Notes: generated from the letters alone by a model not told the origin. 64,000 nt of DNA from Aminobacter sp. AP02 (GCF_003148805.1 NZ_QGGX01000003.1:124001-188000), one strand, 5' to 3'. Positions 45,988 to 55,202 are shown, counted from the stretch's first letter. Numbers and translations: made by a program.

Positions 45988-46878
45988 CTACTCCAGATTC
46001 TGAACTTGTTCGCGAAACTGGTCGACCACGGCCTTCAGTTCCAGCCCTATGGCGGTCACTGTGGCGGCGTTCGACTTGGAGCACAGGGTATTCGATTCGC
46101 GATTGAATTCCTGTGCCAGAAAATCGAGCTTGCGGCCAATCGCACCGCCGCCCGCTATCAGCGCCCGTCCAGAGGCAACATGCGTCTTCAGCCGGTCGAT
46201 CTCCTCGCGGATATCGGCCTTTGTGGCCAAGAATGCTGCTTCCATGTTGAGCCGCGTCTCGTCGAGAGCCGGCGATGCCTCAAGGAGCAGGCGAACCTGT
46301 TCGGCCAGGCGCTGGCGGATCTGCGCCGGCTCGCGCGACGGATCGGCCTCGGCCCGCAGCGTCAAGGTCTCGATGGTCGAGATATGGCCCGACAGCAGGC
46401 TCCGCAGAGCCTCGCCTTCGGACATGCGCGCCTCAACGAGACCGGCAAGCCCGGACTCCACGCAATTCATGATTACCGCATCGAGCGCCGTGCGTTGTTC
46501 CTCGGTCTCGACCGCTTCCGGCACGTCAAACACGCCGCGCAAGGAAAGCAGGCCATCGGCGCTGGCAGGGGCTGCGCCATATTGCTTGACGAGACGGTTG
46601 GCGAGCTCGGCAACGTCGCGCAGGAAAACCTCGTTGATGACAGGCTGCACCATCGATCCGCCGGTACGGCTGACGGTCAGCGTCGCTTGCACATTGCCGC
46701 GCGAAAAGCGCTTCTGGATGATTTGCCTGACCGATGGCTCAAGCCGCTCGAACCCTTGCGGCAGGCGCAAGCGCACTTCCACGCTCTTGCCGTTGACCGA
46801 CTTCACCTCCCAGGCGACCGCCGTCCCCTCATGCTCAGCCGCTACGCGGGCGAAGCCTGTCATGCTTTGCAGGTTCAT
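45988..46878 (-). CDS. YicC/YloC family endoribonuclease
   Basis: A 296-residue YicC-family protein: N-terminus MNLQSMTGFARV, EVRLRLPQGFERLEP and the C-terminal DUF1732-like region GRKLDFLAQEFNRESNTLCS with ELKAVVDQFREQVQNLE. E. coli YicC is an endoribonuclease implicated in small-RNA turnover. It lies between mltG and gmk, a common arrangement. The gap to mltG is 59 bp. Confidence 0.92.
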   Translation of the reverse strand: MNLQSMTGFARVAAEHEGTAVAWEVKSVNGKSVEVRLRLPQGFERLEPSVRQIIQKRFSRGNVQATLTVSRTGGSMVQPVINEVFLRDVAELANRLVKQYGAAPASADGLLSLRGVFDVPEAVETEEQRTALDAVIMNCVESGLAGLVEARMSEGEALRSLLSGHISTIETLTLRAEADPSREPAQIRQRLAEQVRLLLEASPALDETRLNMEAAFLATKADIREEIDRLKTHVASGRALIAGGGAIGRKLDFLAQEFNRESNTLCSKSNAATVTAIGLELKAVVDQFREQVQNLE

Positions 46879-46937
46879 CTGGCAGCGAGTTCCTGTTCTT
46901 CCAGCGTCGCGCGCCCGGATGGCCGCGCAAGTGACGC

Positions 46938-48134
46938 TTACTTCTTTACGGAGTTGGTGGTCGTAGCGTCTTTCTTGGCCGGGTCGGCCTCGTCAGCCGC
47001 CTTCTCGTCCTCGACGACCTTGCGCTGGAAAGCACGCCAGCGCGCAACGTTGTCGTTGTGTTCATCAAGGGTCTGGGCAAAGACATGCCCGCCGGTACCG
47101 TCGGCAACGAAATAGAGGTCCTTGGTCTTGGACGGATTGGCCACAGCCTCCAGCGAGGCCTTACCCGGATTGGCGATCGGCGTCGGCGGCAAGCCCTTGA
47201 TGACATAGGTATTGTAGGGTGTCGGCTTGTCGATGTCGGAGCGATAGATCGGCCTGTCGCTTGGCTTTCCCTTGCCGCCGAAGATACCATAGATGATCGT
47301 CGGGTCCGACTGCAGCCGCATGCCCTTGTTGAGGCGGTTTATGAAGACGGCCGCCACGCGCGAGCGCTCGTCGCCACGCGCGGTTTCCTTCTCCACGATG
47401 GATGCAAGGGTGACGAATTCATTGACGTCGGCGATCGGCAGATCCGGGGAACGCCGCGCCCAGATGCTCTCCACCAGTTGCTTCTGGTCGGCCAGCATTT
47501 TGTTGATGATCTGCTGGCGCGTCAGCCCGCGCGTAAAGCGCTGGGTGTCGGCCGCAAGCGTGCCTTCCGCCGGCATTTCAGCCGGCATTTCGCCGCTGAG
47601 AGCTTCCTGCTCGGCAATGCGCTTCCAGGCCTGTTCAACGGTCAGCCCCTCAGGGATCGTCAGCGAATACTGCACCGACTTGCCGCTTTTCAACAGTTCC
47701 ATGATCTCGTGCATCGAAGCGCCGGCCTGGATTTCATATTCGCCGGCCTTGAGCGAACCGTCATTGTCGTAGGCGCGCACCCCCATGCGGAAGATGCGGG
47801 CATCGCTGATCAGGCCGCGCCTCTCGAGTTGGTCGGCGATATCCTGAACACCGGATTTTTCCTTGACGAGGAAGGTGGTGGGGGCCGTCGACGGGCCCTC
47901 GCCGTTGAATTCCCGCTTGCCAAAATAGAGGGCGGCACCGCCAGCCAGCATCACCAGAACCGCCGTCGACATCATGAAATTCATGAACACGACAATCTGG
48001 TTGCGCGAGGCGCGCGAACGTTTGGGCGGCGGCGTGCCGATCTCGGGCCGCAGCGCTTCCTGCGCGGTCTTAGGAACGATTGGATTTGTAGCGCGCGGCG
48101 CGCCTTGCCCCTGATCTGGCGTATTGATGCTCAT
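46938..48134 (-). CDS. mltG: Endolytic murein transglycosylase MltG
   Basis: A 398-residue membrane-anchored lytic transglycosylase that cuts nascent glycan strands. A proline-rich cytoplasmic N-terminus (about 45 residues), one transmembrane helix (VVFMNFMMSTAVLVMLAGGA), a LysM-like subdomain (VQDIADQLERRGLISD) and the YceG catalytic domain with the essential Glu in ASIVEKETAR followed by SDPTIIYGIFGG. The start at 48134 has GAGG upstream; extension to 48203 is unlikely. A charged tail with many Lys and Asp residues ends the protein. Confidence 0.93.
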   Translation of the reverse strand: MSINTPDQGQGAPRATNPIVPKTAQEALRPEIGTPPPKRSRASRNQIVVFMNFMMSTAVLVMLAGGAALYFGKREFNGEGPSTAPTTFLVKEKSGVQDIADQLERRGLISDARIFRMGVRAYDNDGSLKAGEYEIQAGASMHEIMELLKSGKSVQYSLTIPEGLTVEQAWKRIAEQEALSGEMPAEMPAEGTLAADTQRFTRGLTRQQIINKMLADQKQLVESIWARRSPDLPIADVNEFVTLASIVEKETARGDERSRVAAVFINRLNKGMRLQSDPTIIYGIFGGKGKPSDRPIYRSDIDKPTPYNTYVIKGLPPTPIANPGKASLEAVANPSKTKDLYFVADGTGGHVFAQTLDEHNDNVARWRAFQRKVVEDEKAADEADPAKKDATTTNSVKK

Positions 48135-48241
48135 CTTGCCTCGCCACTTCCTCTTGCGTCGAATCCCCGCCGGGAGACTAGGCCCGAATGTGGCAAAAAT
48201 CACGGCAAAGGGCCCCTAAAGGGGCCCCTGCCCACAGGCGA

Positions 48242-49504
48242 TCAGCCGTTGTAGCGCTGAAAGACCAGCGATGCGTTGGTTCCGCCGAAGCCGAACGAGT
48301 TCGACAGGGCGACATCGATCTGCCGGGCGCGCGGCTTGTGGGGCACCAGATCGATCGCGGTTTCGCGCTCGGGATTGTCGAGATTGATCGTCGCCGGTGC
48401 GATATTGTCGCGAATGGCGAGGATGGAGAAGATCGCTTCGGCGGCACCGGCCGCACCAAGAAGGTGGCCGATTGACGACTTGGTCGACGACATCGACACC
48501 TTGGAGGCGGCGTTGCCAACGAGGCGCTCGACGGCTCCGAGTTCGATCGTGTCGGCCATGGTCGAGGTGCCATGGGCGTTGATGTAGTCGATATCCGCCG
48601 GCGACAGGTTGGCCCGCTTGAGTGCGGCCGTCATGCAGCGGAAGGCGCCATCGCCGTCTTCGGCGGGAGCGGTGATGTGATGGGCGTCACCGGTCAGGCC
48701 ATAGCCGACCACTTCTGCATAGATCTTCGCACCGCGCGCCTTGGCGTGCTCGAGTTCTTCGAGAACGACAACGCCGGCACCCTCGCCCATGACGAAACCG
48801 TCGCGGTCGCGGTCGTAGGGGCGCGAGGCCTTTTCAGGATCGTCGTTGCGGTCGGTCGATAGCGCCTTGCAGGCAGCGAAGCCGGCAAGCGAAAGGCGCG
48901 TGACAGGTGCTTCGGCACCGCCGGCCAGCATCACGTCGGCATCGCCGAACATGATCAGGCGGGCAGCGTCGCCAATGGCGTGCGCACCGGTCGAGCAGGC
49001 CGTGACCACGGCGTGATTGGGGCCCTTGAGGCCGTGCCGGATCGAAACCTGGCCCGAGACCAGATTGATGATCTGGCCTGGAATGAAGAAGGGGCTGATG
49101 CGGCGGGGACCGCGCTCTTTCAGGATCAGCGCGTTTTCGGCAATGCCGTCGATGCCGCCGATACCCGAGCCGATCATGACGCCGGTCGCGTTTTGCTCTT
49201 CCGGCGTCTTGGGTTGCCAGCCCGAATCCTTCAATGCCTCGTCGGCGGCCGCGATCCCGTAAAGGATGAAGTCGCCTATCTTGCGCAGTTCCTTGGGCTC
49301 AAGGACCGCTTCGGGATTGAAGGTATTGTCGCTGCCGTCACCCCTGGGGATGACGTTGGCGATCTTGCAGGGGAGATCTTCGACCTCGAACTCCGAGATA
49401 CGCCTTGCGGCGCTACGGCCGGAAAGAAGTTCTTTCCAGCCGTGCTCGTAGCCCATGCCGAACGGTGAAAGCAGGCCAAGGCCCGTGACGACCACACGCC
49501 TCAT
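48242..49504 (-). CDS. fabF: Beta-ketoacyl-ACP synthase II
   Basis: A 420-residue condensing enzyme for fatty-acid elongation. The catalytic triad is complete: Cys in VTACSTGAHAIG, His in NAHGTSTMAD and His in SSIGHLLGAAG. Three in-frame starts lie close together (49522 TTG, 49513 and 49504 ATG); MRRVVVTGLG from 49504 fits the family. It follows acpP by about 30 bp, so acpP-fabF are probably cotranscribed with mltG. Confidence 0.96.
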   Translation of the reverse strand: MRRVVVTGLGLLSPFGMGYEHGWKELLSGRSAARRISEFEVEDLPCKIANVIPRGDGSDNTFNPEAVLEPKELRKIGDFILYGIAAADEALKDSGWQPKTPEEQNATGVMIGSGIGGIDGIAENALILKERGPRRISPFFIPGQIINLVSGQVSIRHGLKGPNHAVVTACSTGAHAIGDAARLIMFGDADVMLAGGAEAPVTRLSLAGFAACKALSTDRNDDPEKASRPYDRDRDGFVMGEGAGVVVLEELEHAKARGAKIYAEVVGYGLTGDAHHITAPAEDGDGAFRCMTAALKRANLSPADIDYINAHGTSTMADTIELGAVERLVGNAASKVSMSSTKSSIGHLLGAAGAAEAIFSILAIRDNIAPATINLDNPERETAIDLVPHKPRARQIDVALSNSFGFGGTNASLVFQRYNG

Positions 49505-49533
49505 CGCAGGCATCCCTGACAATTCGCGATCGC

Positions 49534-49770
49534 TCAGGCCGAAGCCTTATCGATGTACTTCACGGCGTCGCCAACAGTGAGGATGGTCTCGGCCGCGTCG
49601 TCAGGAATCTCGACGCCGAATTCTTCTTCGAACGCCATGACGAGCTCGACCGTGTCGAGGCTGTCCGCGCCCAGGTCGTCGATGAAGCTTGCAGCTTCAG
49701 TCACCTTGTCGGCGTCAACGCCAAGATGTTCGATGACGATCTTCTTGACGCGCTCTGCGGTGTCACTCAT
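49534..49770 (-). CDS. acpP: Acyl carrier protein
   Basis: A 78-residue acidic four-helix carrier. The phosphopantetheine-bearing serine lies in [20 protein letters not shown]. It delivers acyl intermediates to FabD, FabG and FabF encoded around it. It starts its own segment after the terminator following fabG, so it probably has a separate promoter in 49771-49930. Confidence 0.98.
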   Translation of the reverse strand: MSDTAERVKKIVIEHLGVDADKVTEAASFIDDLGADSLDTVELVMAFEEEFGVEIPDDAAETILTVGDAVKYIDKASA

Positions 49771-49934
49771 GTGGGCATCCTCAGTCTGGTGTTTGTTAGG
49801 TCTTCGTTAGCGGGCGGGATGCCGCTAATCAAGCTGTAATCTACGCTTTCCCAAGCGCTCGGATGGCGGTCCGGTCTCGGCCCGGCCACCTGATGGAGCG
49901 CGGCAATACACGAAAAATTCACCGCGTCCAAGGC

Positions 49935-49967
49935 AAAAGGGCCGGTTATCCCAGCCTATCGGCCCAA
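49935..49967 (-). terminator. Intrinsic terminator after fabG
   Basis: On the minus strand, GGGCCG-N15-CGGCCC is followed by TTTT directly downstream of the fabG stop. It separates the fabD-fabG transcript from acpP-fabF. Confidence 0.65.
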
Positions 49968-50705
49968 TCAGATCATCGCCATGCCGCCATTTACATGGAT
50001 TGTCTGGCCGGTGACATAGGCTGCTTCGTCAGAAGCAAGATAGGCGACCGCCGAAGCAACTTCCTTGCCCGTGCCCATGCGCTTGGCCGGGATCGCGGCC
50101 ATGATCGCTTCTTTCTGCTTGTCGTTGAGCTTCTCGGTCATTGCCGATTCGATGAAGCCGGGCGCCACGCAGTTGACGGTGATGTTGCGTGTGGCGATCT
50201 CCTGGGCGAGCGACTTGGAAAAGCCGATCATGCCTGCCTTGGAGGCGCAGTAGTTGGTCTGGCCGGGATTGCCGGTGACGCCGACGACCGAGGTGATGTT
50301 GATGATACGGCCATGGCGGCGGCGCATCATCGGGTGCGTCAGTTCGCGCGTCAGGCGGAACATCGCCGTCAGGTTGATCTCGATGACGCTGTCCCAGTCG
50401 GCATCCGACATGCGAACGAACAGGCCGTCCTTGGTGATGCCGGCATTGTTGACCAGGATGTCGACGCCTTCGAGGTCGGCCTCGGCCTTCTGGCCCAGCG
50501 CCTTGACCTCGTCGCGGTCGGCGAGATTGGCCGGAAACAGCTTCACGCGGTCGCCCAGTTCGCTGGCCAGAGCCTCCAGCTTTTCAATCCGCGTGCCGTG
50601 CAGGCCAACGATGGCGCCCTGCTTGTGCAGGATACGGGCGATTTCTTCGCCGATGCCCCCGGATGCGCCGGTGACGAGTGCCTTGCGGCCGGTCAGATCG
50701 AGCAT
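49968..50705 (-). CDS. fabG: 3-oxoacyl-ACP reductase
   Basis: A 245-residue NADPH-dependent SDR of the fatty-acid cycle. Cofactor loop TGASGGIGEEIA, NNAGITKD, catalytic Ser in NITSVVGVTGN, Tyr and Lys in YCASKAGMIG, and the C-terminal GGMAMI. 53 bp downstream of fabD; the gap has a small CACCC/GGGTG hairpin. Confidence 0.97.
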   Translation of the reverse strand: MLDLTGRKALVTGASGGIGEEIARILHKQGAIVGLHGTRIEKLEALASELGDRVKLFPANLADRDEVKALGQKAEADLEGVDILVNNAGITKDGLFVRMSDADWDSVIEINLTAMFRLTRELTHPMMRRRHGRIINITSVVGVTGNPGQTNYCASKAGMIGFSKSLAQEIATRNITVNCVAPGFIESAMTEKLNDKQKEAIMAAIPAKRMGTGKEVASAVAYLASDEAAYVTGQTIHVNGGMAMI

Positions 50706-50758
50706 TTTTTCAATCCCTCTGAGAGAACACCCTTCACACGGGTGGGGTCGTTTGAATT

Positions 50759-51700
50759 TCAGACGAGCGCGGCGATCGCCGCGTCGACGTCGGCCGGGTT
50801 ATTGACCGCGGCTGTCGCGATGTCCTTGTTGATGCGGCGGGCGAGACCCGACAGCACCTTGCCGGCACCCACTTCATAGAGCGTGGTCACGCCATTGGTG
50901 CCGAACCACTCGACGGTCTCGCGCCAGCGCACGCGGCCGGTGACCTGCTCGACGAGACGCGCAGCGATCTCTTCGGGGTCGGTGATCGGCTGAACCGAGA
51001 CGTTGGCGACGACAGGAACGATCGGCGCATGCTTCTTCACGCCCGCAAGCGCTTCGCGCATCCGTTCGGCCGCCGGCGCCATCAGCGCCGAATGGAAAGG
51101 TGCGGACACCTGCAGCATCAAGGCCCGCTTGGCGCCCTTTTCCGTGCACAGCTTTGCCGCGCGCTCAACCGCTGCCTTCTCGCCCGAGATCACCAGCTGG
51201 CCGCCGCCATTGTCGTTGGCGATCTGGCAGACCGAACCCTGGGCGGCCTCGGCACAGGCAGCTTCGACGTCGGGCTGCTCCAGTCCGATGATGGCAGCCA
51301 TGGCGCCCTGCCCGGCCGGCACCGCAGCCTGCATGGCGTCGCCGCGGATGCGCAGCAGGCGCGCCGCGTCGGCGATCGAAACAAAGCCTGCGGCGGCAAG
51401 CGCCGAATATTCGCCCAGCGAATGGCCCGCGACATAGGACACCTTGTCTTTCAGCGACAGGCCGCGCGATTCCAGTGCCCTGAAGGCCGCCATCGAAACT
51501 GCCATGAGCGCCGGCTGGGCGTTTGCTGTTAGCGTCAGCGTCTCCTCTGGCCCTTCCCAGATCAGCTTCGACAGCTTTTCACCGAGTGCATCATCTACTT
51601 CTTCGAATACGCGGCGCGCCTCGGGGAAAGCATCGGCGAGTTCCTTGCCCATGCCGACGGCCTGGCTGCCCTGTCCGGGGAAAGTAAATGCAACGGCCAT
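50759..51700 (-). CDS. fabD: Malonyl-CoA:ACP transacylase
   Basis: A 313-residue enzyme loading malonyl groups on ACP. FTFPGQGSQAVGMGKEL opens the protein, the nucleophile serine is in GHSLGEYSALAAAG, and the catalytic His in SAPFHSALM. The ATG at 51700 has CAGGAG upstream; the longer frame to 51760 is not supported. It heads the fabD-fabG transcript. Confidence 0.97.
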   Translation of the reverse strand: MAVAFTFPGQGSQAVGMGKELADAFPEARRVFEEVDDALGEKLSKLIWEGPEETLTLTANAQPALMAVSMAAFRALESRGLSLKDKVSYVAGHSLGEYSALAAAGFVSIADAARLLRIRGDAMQAAVPAGQGAMAAIIGLEQPDVEAACAEAAQGSVCQIANDNGGGQLVISGEKAAVERAAKLCTEKGAKRALMLQVSAPFHSALMAPAAERMREALAGVKKHAPIVPVVANVSVQPITDPEEIAARLVEQVTGRVRWRETVEWFGTNGVTTLYEVGAGKVLSGLARRINKDIATAAVNNPADVDAAIAALV

Positions 51701-51972
51701 GTTGTTCTCCTGGCTACCAGCGCACCGGTCCAACCTTGAACCATGACGCGGTCTTGTCACTTGAAGCGCACTACGTGTCCGGGGGACGCGCAGAACGCCA
51801 TATCATGGTGCCTCTGGCGCAATGAACACCGCCAAGTCAAGTGTTGTGCGACTTTGGACCGGTGTGGGGCAAATAATCACAGATGATTAATACGAAACAC
51901 GTTTTGTTTGGCCCATCCTTCTCAATTTTGCCATATGCGCTAGGTTTTCGATGACCGTTTTGTGACAGCTGC

Positions 51973-53970
51973 GTGACGCGGCTGCCGAATGCCGGGGAAG
52001 TTGAGTTGGCAAAGCTAAGGACGGACGGCAAAGCCGTCGTCACAAATGACGAACACGAGGCCGAAGACGCGCTTGGCCGGCGTGACTATGCGCTGGGCGT
52101 GCTGCGCTCGGTCATGGTTACGCTCGCCGTTTCGGCGGTGCTGGTCTTTGCCATCGAACTGGTCGCGCGCGGCTCCTTCATCGACACCCTCAACTTCTTC
52201 CAGCAGCCATTCAAGCCAAGCTGGACGACGGTCGCCCTGTTTGCCCTTTTGATCATCGGCTTCGATGCCGTGCTCGGCCGCCCCTACAACGGCCTATTGA
52301 TCGTCGCGCCCGTCGCACTTGTACTCGCCTTCGTCGGCCACCAGAAGTCGCTCTACCTCGGCGACCCGCTCTACCCGACCGATTTCCTCTATGCCCGCCA
52401 GATCGTAGAACTGATGCCACTGCTGGTGCGCGAGCGGCCAATGGCCGGCGTCGGCATCGTCGTCGGCCTGATCGCCGGCGTATCGCTGCTTGTCCTTGCC
52501 TGGCGCTACTGGCGCCGCCGCATGCCGGCGCTGACGTTTTGGGCGCGCATTTCGCGCCTTGCCATCGCCATCCCGACGCTGGCCTTCTTCGTGTCGATCA
52601 TGGACTACGCGACCTTCTCGTGGACACGCGACCGACTCCAGATCATCCCGATGATGTGGGACCAGAAGGAAAACTACGCCTCCAACGGCTTTGCCATCGC
52701 CTTTGCGCTCAATGTGCCGATGGCCAAGGTCAAGGCGCCGCAGGATTATTCCGAAAAGGCCATCGACGCCATTGCGCGGCCCGAGAAGGCAGTTGCAACG
52801 CTGCCGGAGGAAAAGCCTGACGTCATCATCGTGATGAGCGAATCCTTCTGGGATCCGACCCGGCTGCCCGGCGTATCGATCACGCCGGACCCGATCCAGA
52901 ACGTGCGGGCCTCGCAGTCCGGCCATGTCTTTTCGCCCGAATTCGGCGGCATGACGGCCAATGTCGAGTTCGAGGCCCTGACCGGCTTCTCCAACGCCTT
53001 CCTGCCGGCCGGCTCGATTCCCTATCAGCAATATGTCCGCGCGCCGGTGCCCTCGCTTGCAACCTTCTTCAAGAGCGAAGGCTACGAAACCCGCGCCATC
53101 CATCCGTTCGGCGGCTGGTTCTGGAACCGCGCCCCCGTCTACAAGGCCTTTGGCTTCGACGAATTCATGTCGGAAGAAAACATGCCGCCGCTCGAAAAGC
53201 GCGGACCGCTGGCATCCGACGCCGCCCTGATGGAAGAGATCATCCGCGAGGCCGACGCGACCGAGCATCCGTTCTTCTTCTTTGCGGTCTCGCTCCAAAG
53301 CCACGGCCCCTATGAGCCGAACCGCTACAGCGACACGACCCACAAGGTCGAGGCGGCAACGACGCCATGGGCGCGCGATTCGATCCTGACCTATGCCGAA
53401 GGTGCATCCGACGCCGACCGCGGGCTCAAGCGCCTGATGGACTGGGCCAGCAAGCGCGAGCGTCCGACCGTGATCGCCTTCTTCGGCGACCACCTGCCGC
53501 CGCTTGGCCCCGTCTATGTCGAGACCGGTTTCATGAAAGAGCCCGTCGCCAAGCGCAAGGCCGCGATCGGCGAGATGCTGGTGCAGCACGAAACACCGCT
53601 TGTCGTGTGGTCGAACCGCACCGGCGCTGCGCGCAACATCGGCTCGATCAGCCCGGCCTTCCTGCCGCTGCACGTGCTCGAGACCGCCGGCATCAGCCAC
53701 CCCTACTACACCGGCTTCCTCGGGGATGTGCATGACCGCTTCCGCGTCGTCGACCGCAACGTGTTGCTGCCGCGCGAAGGCGAGTCGGTGTTCGACTGGT
53801 CGCGTCAGAAAGAGCTCGACCCGGCGATCCGCGATTTCCGCTGGCTGCAATACGACATGATGTTCGGCAAGCGCCGTGGCGCCAAGGGCTTCTTCCCCGA
53901 GACCGTCGACAAGGTCGTCGCCGACCGCACGCGCTCGCCGCTGTTCCTGCAGCCCGAGGCGCTCGGCTGA
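51973..53970 (+). CDS. LTA synthase-like sulfatase (phosphoglycerol transferase family)
   Basis: A 665-residue inner-membrane protein: about five N-terminal helices (residues about 45-215) and a periplasmic alkaline-phosphatase-fold domain. LtaS-type catalytic features are visible: VIIVMSESFWDP (metal ligand Glu), the presumed nucleophile Thr in FGGMTANVEFEALTG, and FFGDHLPPLG (metal Asp-His). Gram-negative relatives transfer phosphoglycerol from phosphatidylglycerol to glucans or other envelope sugars, for example to cyclic beta-glucan in rhizobia (CgmB-like). The acceptor here cannot be read. GTG at 51973 or TTG at 52006 may be the start. Confidence 0.85.
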   Translation: MTRLPNAGEVELAKLRTDGKAVVTNDEHEAEDALGRRDYALGVLRSVMVTLAVSAVLVFAIELVARGSFIDTLNFFQQPFKPSWTTVALFALLIIGFDAVLGRPYNGLLIVAPVALVLAFVGHQKSLYLGDPLYPTDFLYARQIVELMPLLVRERPMAGVGIVVGLIAGVSLLVLAWRYWRRRMPALTFWARISRLAIAIPTLAFFVSIMDYATFSWTRDRLQIIPMMWDQKENYASNGFAIAFALNVPMAKVKAPQDYSEKAIDAIARPEKAVATLPEEKPDVIIVMSESFWDPTRLPGVSITPDPIQNVRASQSGHVFSPEFGGMTANVEFEALTGFSNAFLPAGSIPYQQYVRAPVPSLATFFKSEGYETRAIHPFGGWFWNRAPVYKAFGFDEFMSEENMPPLEKRGPLASDAALMEEIIREADATEHPFFFFAVSLQSHGPYEPNRYSDTTHKVEAATTPWARDSILTYAEGASDADRGLKRLMDWASKRERPTVIAFFGDHLPPLGPVYVETGFMKEPVAKRKAAIGEMLVQHETPLVVWSNRTGAARNIGSISPAFLPLHVLETAGISHPYYTGFLGDVHDRFRVVDRNVLLPREGESVFDWSRQKELDPAIRDFRWLQYDMMFGKRRGAKGFFPETVDKVVADRTRSPLFLQPEALG

Positions 53971-54281
53971 TCTGCGAAAAACGCCGGCAAATGGCCAGTT
54001 TCTGCCGGATTCTTGGCTCGGCCCCTTGCCTTGGCGGCACTTAGCATGTAGACGCCCGCCATCTGCCGGTCCCAGCTGGGGGCTGAACGGAGGGCCGGAG
54101 GCTTTCTAGAAGGCCGCCGTGTGAAGCGAAAACGCTTCCGCCTCCCGTGTCTCCGCTCTCGACCGTCTCGTCGTGCACCTTTCTTCTCCTAAGGTGGCCA
54201 ATTGGCTCTCGAAGGATCAGGGAAGTCGCAGAGGCTCTAGCCGCCGGGACCGGAAGATGGAAACGAAGAAAGGCAAAAACT
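53971..54281 (+). promoter_or_regulatory. Leader and promoter region of rpsF
   Basis: About 311 bp without a supported gene. Several hairpins are visible on the plus strand: GAAGCG-AAAA-CGCTTC at 54123-54138 and CACCTT-N9-AAGGTG at 54176-54196. The S6:S18 complex binds a structured leader to autoregulate in many bacteria, so such a control RNA is possible here, but I could not fit the consensus by eye. The ribosome site is the purine-rich GAAGAAAGG near 54265-54273. Confidence 0.45.
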
Positions 54282-54740
54282 ATGGCTCTTTATGAACATG
54301 TGTTTCTTGCCCGCCAGGACCTCTCGCAGCAGCAGGTCGATGCACTTGTCGAACACTACAAGGGCATCATCACTGCAGCTGGCGGATCGGTTGGCCGGGT
54401 CGAGAACTGGGGACTGAAGTCCCTCACCTACCGCATCAACAAGAACCGCAAGGCGTACTACACGCTCATGGACATCACTGCACCGTCGGCTGCCGTTAAG
54501 GAAGTCGAGCGCCAGCAGGGCCTGTCCGAAGACGTCCTGCGCTTCATGACCATCAAGGTCGAGGCGCATGAAGAAGGCGTCTCCGCCATGATGCAGAAGC
54601 GCGAAGAGCGCTCCGAGCGTGGCGAACGCGGTGGCTTCGGCGACCGTCCGCAGCGCAGCTTCGGCGACCGTGACCGTGGCGACCGTGGTGACCGTGGCCC
54701 GCGCCGTCCGCGCGAAGGCTTTGAAGGGGGTGCAGAATAA
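54282..54740 (+). CDS. rpsF: 30S ribosomal protein bS6
   Basis: A 152-residue S6 with the standard fold ([40 protein letters not shown] in blocks) and a C-terminal low-complexity tail of about 40 residues made of Arg, Gly and Asp repeats ([16 protein letters not shown]). Alphaproteobacterial S6 often has such a tail, whereas E. coli S6 has poly-Glu. It overlaps rpsR by one base (TAATG). Confidence 0.96.
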   Translation: MALYEHVFLARQDLSQQQVDALVEHYKGIITAAGGSVGRVENWGLKSLTYRINKNRKAYYTLMDITAPSAAVKEVERQQGLSEDVLRFMTIKVEAHEEGVSAMMQKREERSERGERGGFGDRPQRSFGDRDRGDRGDRGPRRPREGFEGGAE

Positions 54741-54988
54741 TGGTCGACATCAACCAGATCCCGACCCGTCGTCCCTTCCATCGCCGCCGCAAGACCTGCC
54801 CGTTCTCCGGCGCCAACGCTCCGAAGATCGACTACAAGGACGTGCGTCTGCTGCAGCGCTACATTTCCGAGCGCGGCAAGATCGTTCCTTCGCGCATCAC
54901 CGCCGTCAGCCAGAAGAAGCAGCGTGAGCTCGCCCAGGCGATCAAGCGCGCCCGCTTCCTCGGCCTGCTGCCTTACGTGGTGAAGTGA
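54740..54988 (+). CDS. rpsR: 30S ribosomal protein bS18
   Basis: An 82-residue S18 with the conserved [19 protein letters not shown] and [18 protein letters not shown] region; S6 partner. The start ATG shares one base with the rpsF stop. A 10-bp stem hairpin (TTCCGGCCCG with CGGGCCGGAA) lies directly after the gene at 54995-55027. Confidence 0.98.
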   Translation: MVDINQIPTRRPFHRRRKTCPFSGANAPKIDYKDVRLLQRYISERGKIVPSRITAVSQKKQRELAQAIKRARFLGLLPYVVK

Positions 54989-54994
54989 TATTCG

Positions 54995-55027
54995 TTCCGG
55001 CCCGGCGGCATCTGCCTCGGGCCGGAA
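54995..55027 (+). terminator. Strong hairpin after rpsR
   Basis: TTCCGGCCCG-N13-CGGGCCGGAA forms a perfect 10-bp stem 7 bp beyond the rpsR stop. No T-run follows (TACTTCCC), so it may be a processing or attenuation element rather than a full terminator before rplI. Confidence 0.5.
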
Positions 55028-55076
55028 TACTTCCCTCTGCGACGGGCGCGGTCGGGTGAACCTCAAATCCCGGGTT

Positions 55077-55094
55077 GGATTTCCGCGGAAATCC
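55077..55094. promoter_or_regulatory. 18-bp perfect palindrome upstream of rplI
   Basis: GGATTTCC-GC-GGAAATCC reads identically on both strands over 18 bases. It lies in the 214-bp gap between rpsR and rplI, 109 bp before the L9 start. It may be a regulator site or a hairpin in the rplI leader. Confidence 0.45.
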
Positions 55095-55202
55095 TAACTG
55101 CCGCGACAGGCAGGACAGCGAAACCGGCGGCAACGCCCTTCTTGCTTCCTTGCCCGTTGAAATCAATTCGCTGCCTTTGCAGCCAACGAAAGGACAAGGA
55201 AA

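Noticed and set aside
45481-47115. Open frame antisense through gmk, yicC and mltG
   Set aside because: It crosses three genuine genes on the opposite strand, which is not plausible for a real protein.
52294-53850. Open frame antisense to the LtaS-like gene
   Set aside because: Shadow frame with no domain; the plus-strand protein is complete.
51973-53970. Lipoteichoic acid synthesis
   Set aside because: LPS-transport genes show a Gram-negative envelope; the protein is better seen as a phosphoglycerol transferase acting on another acceptor.
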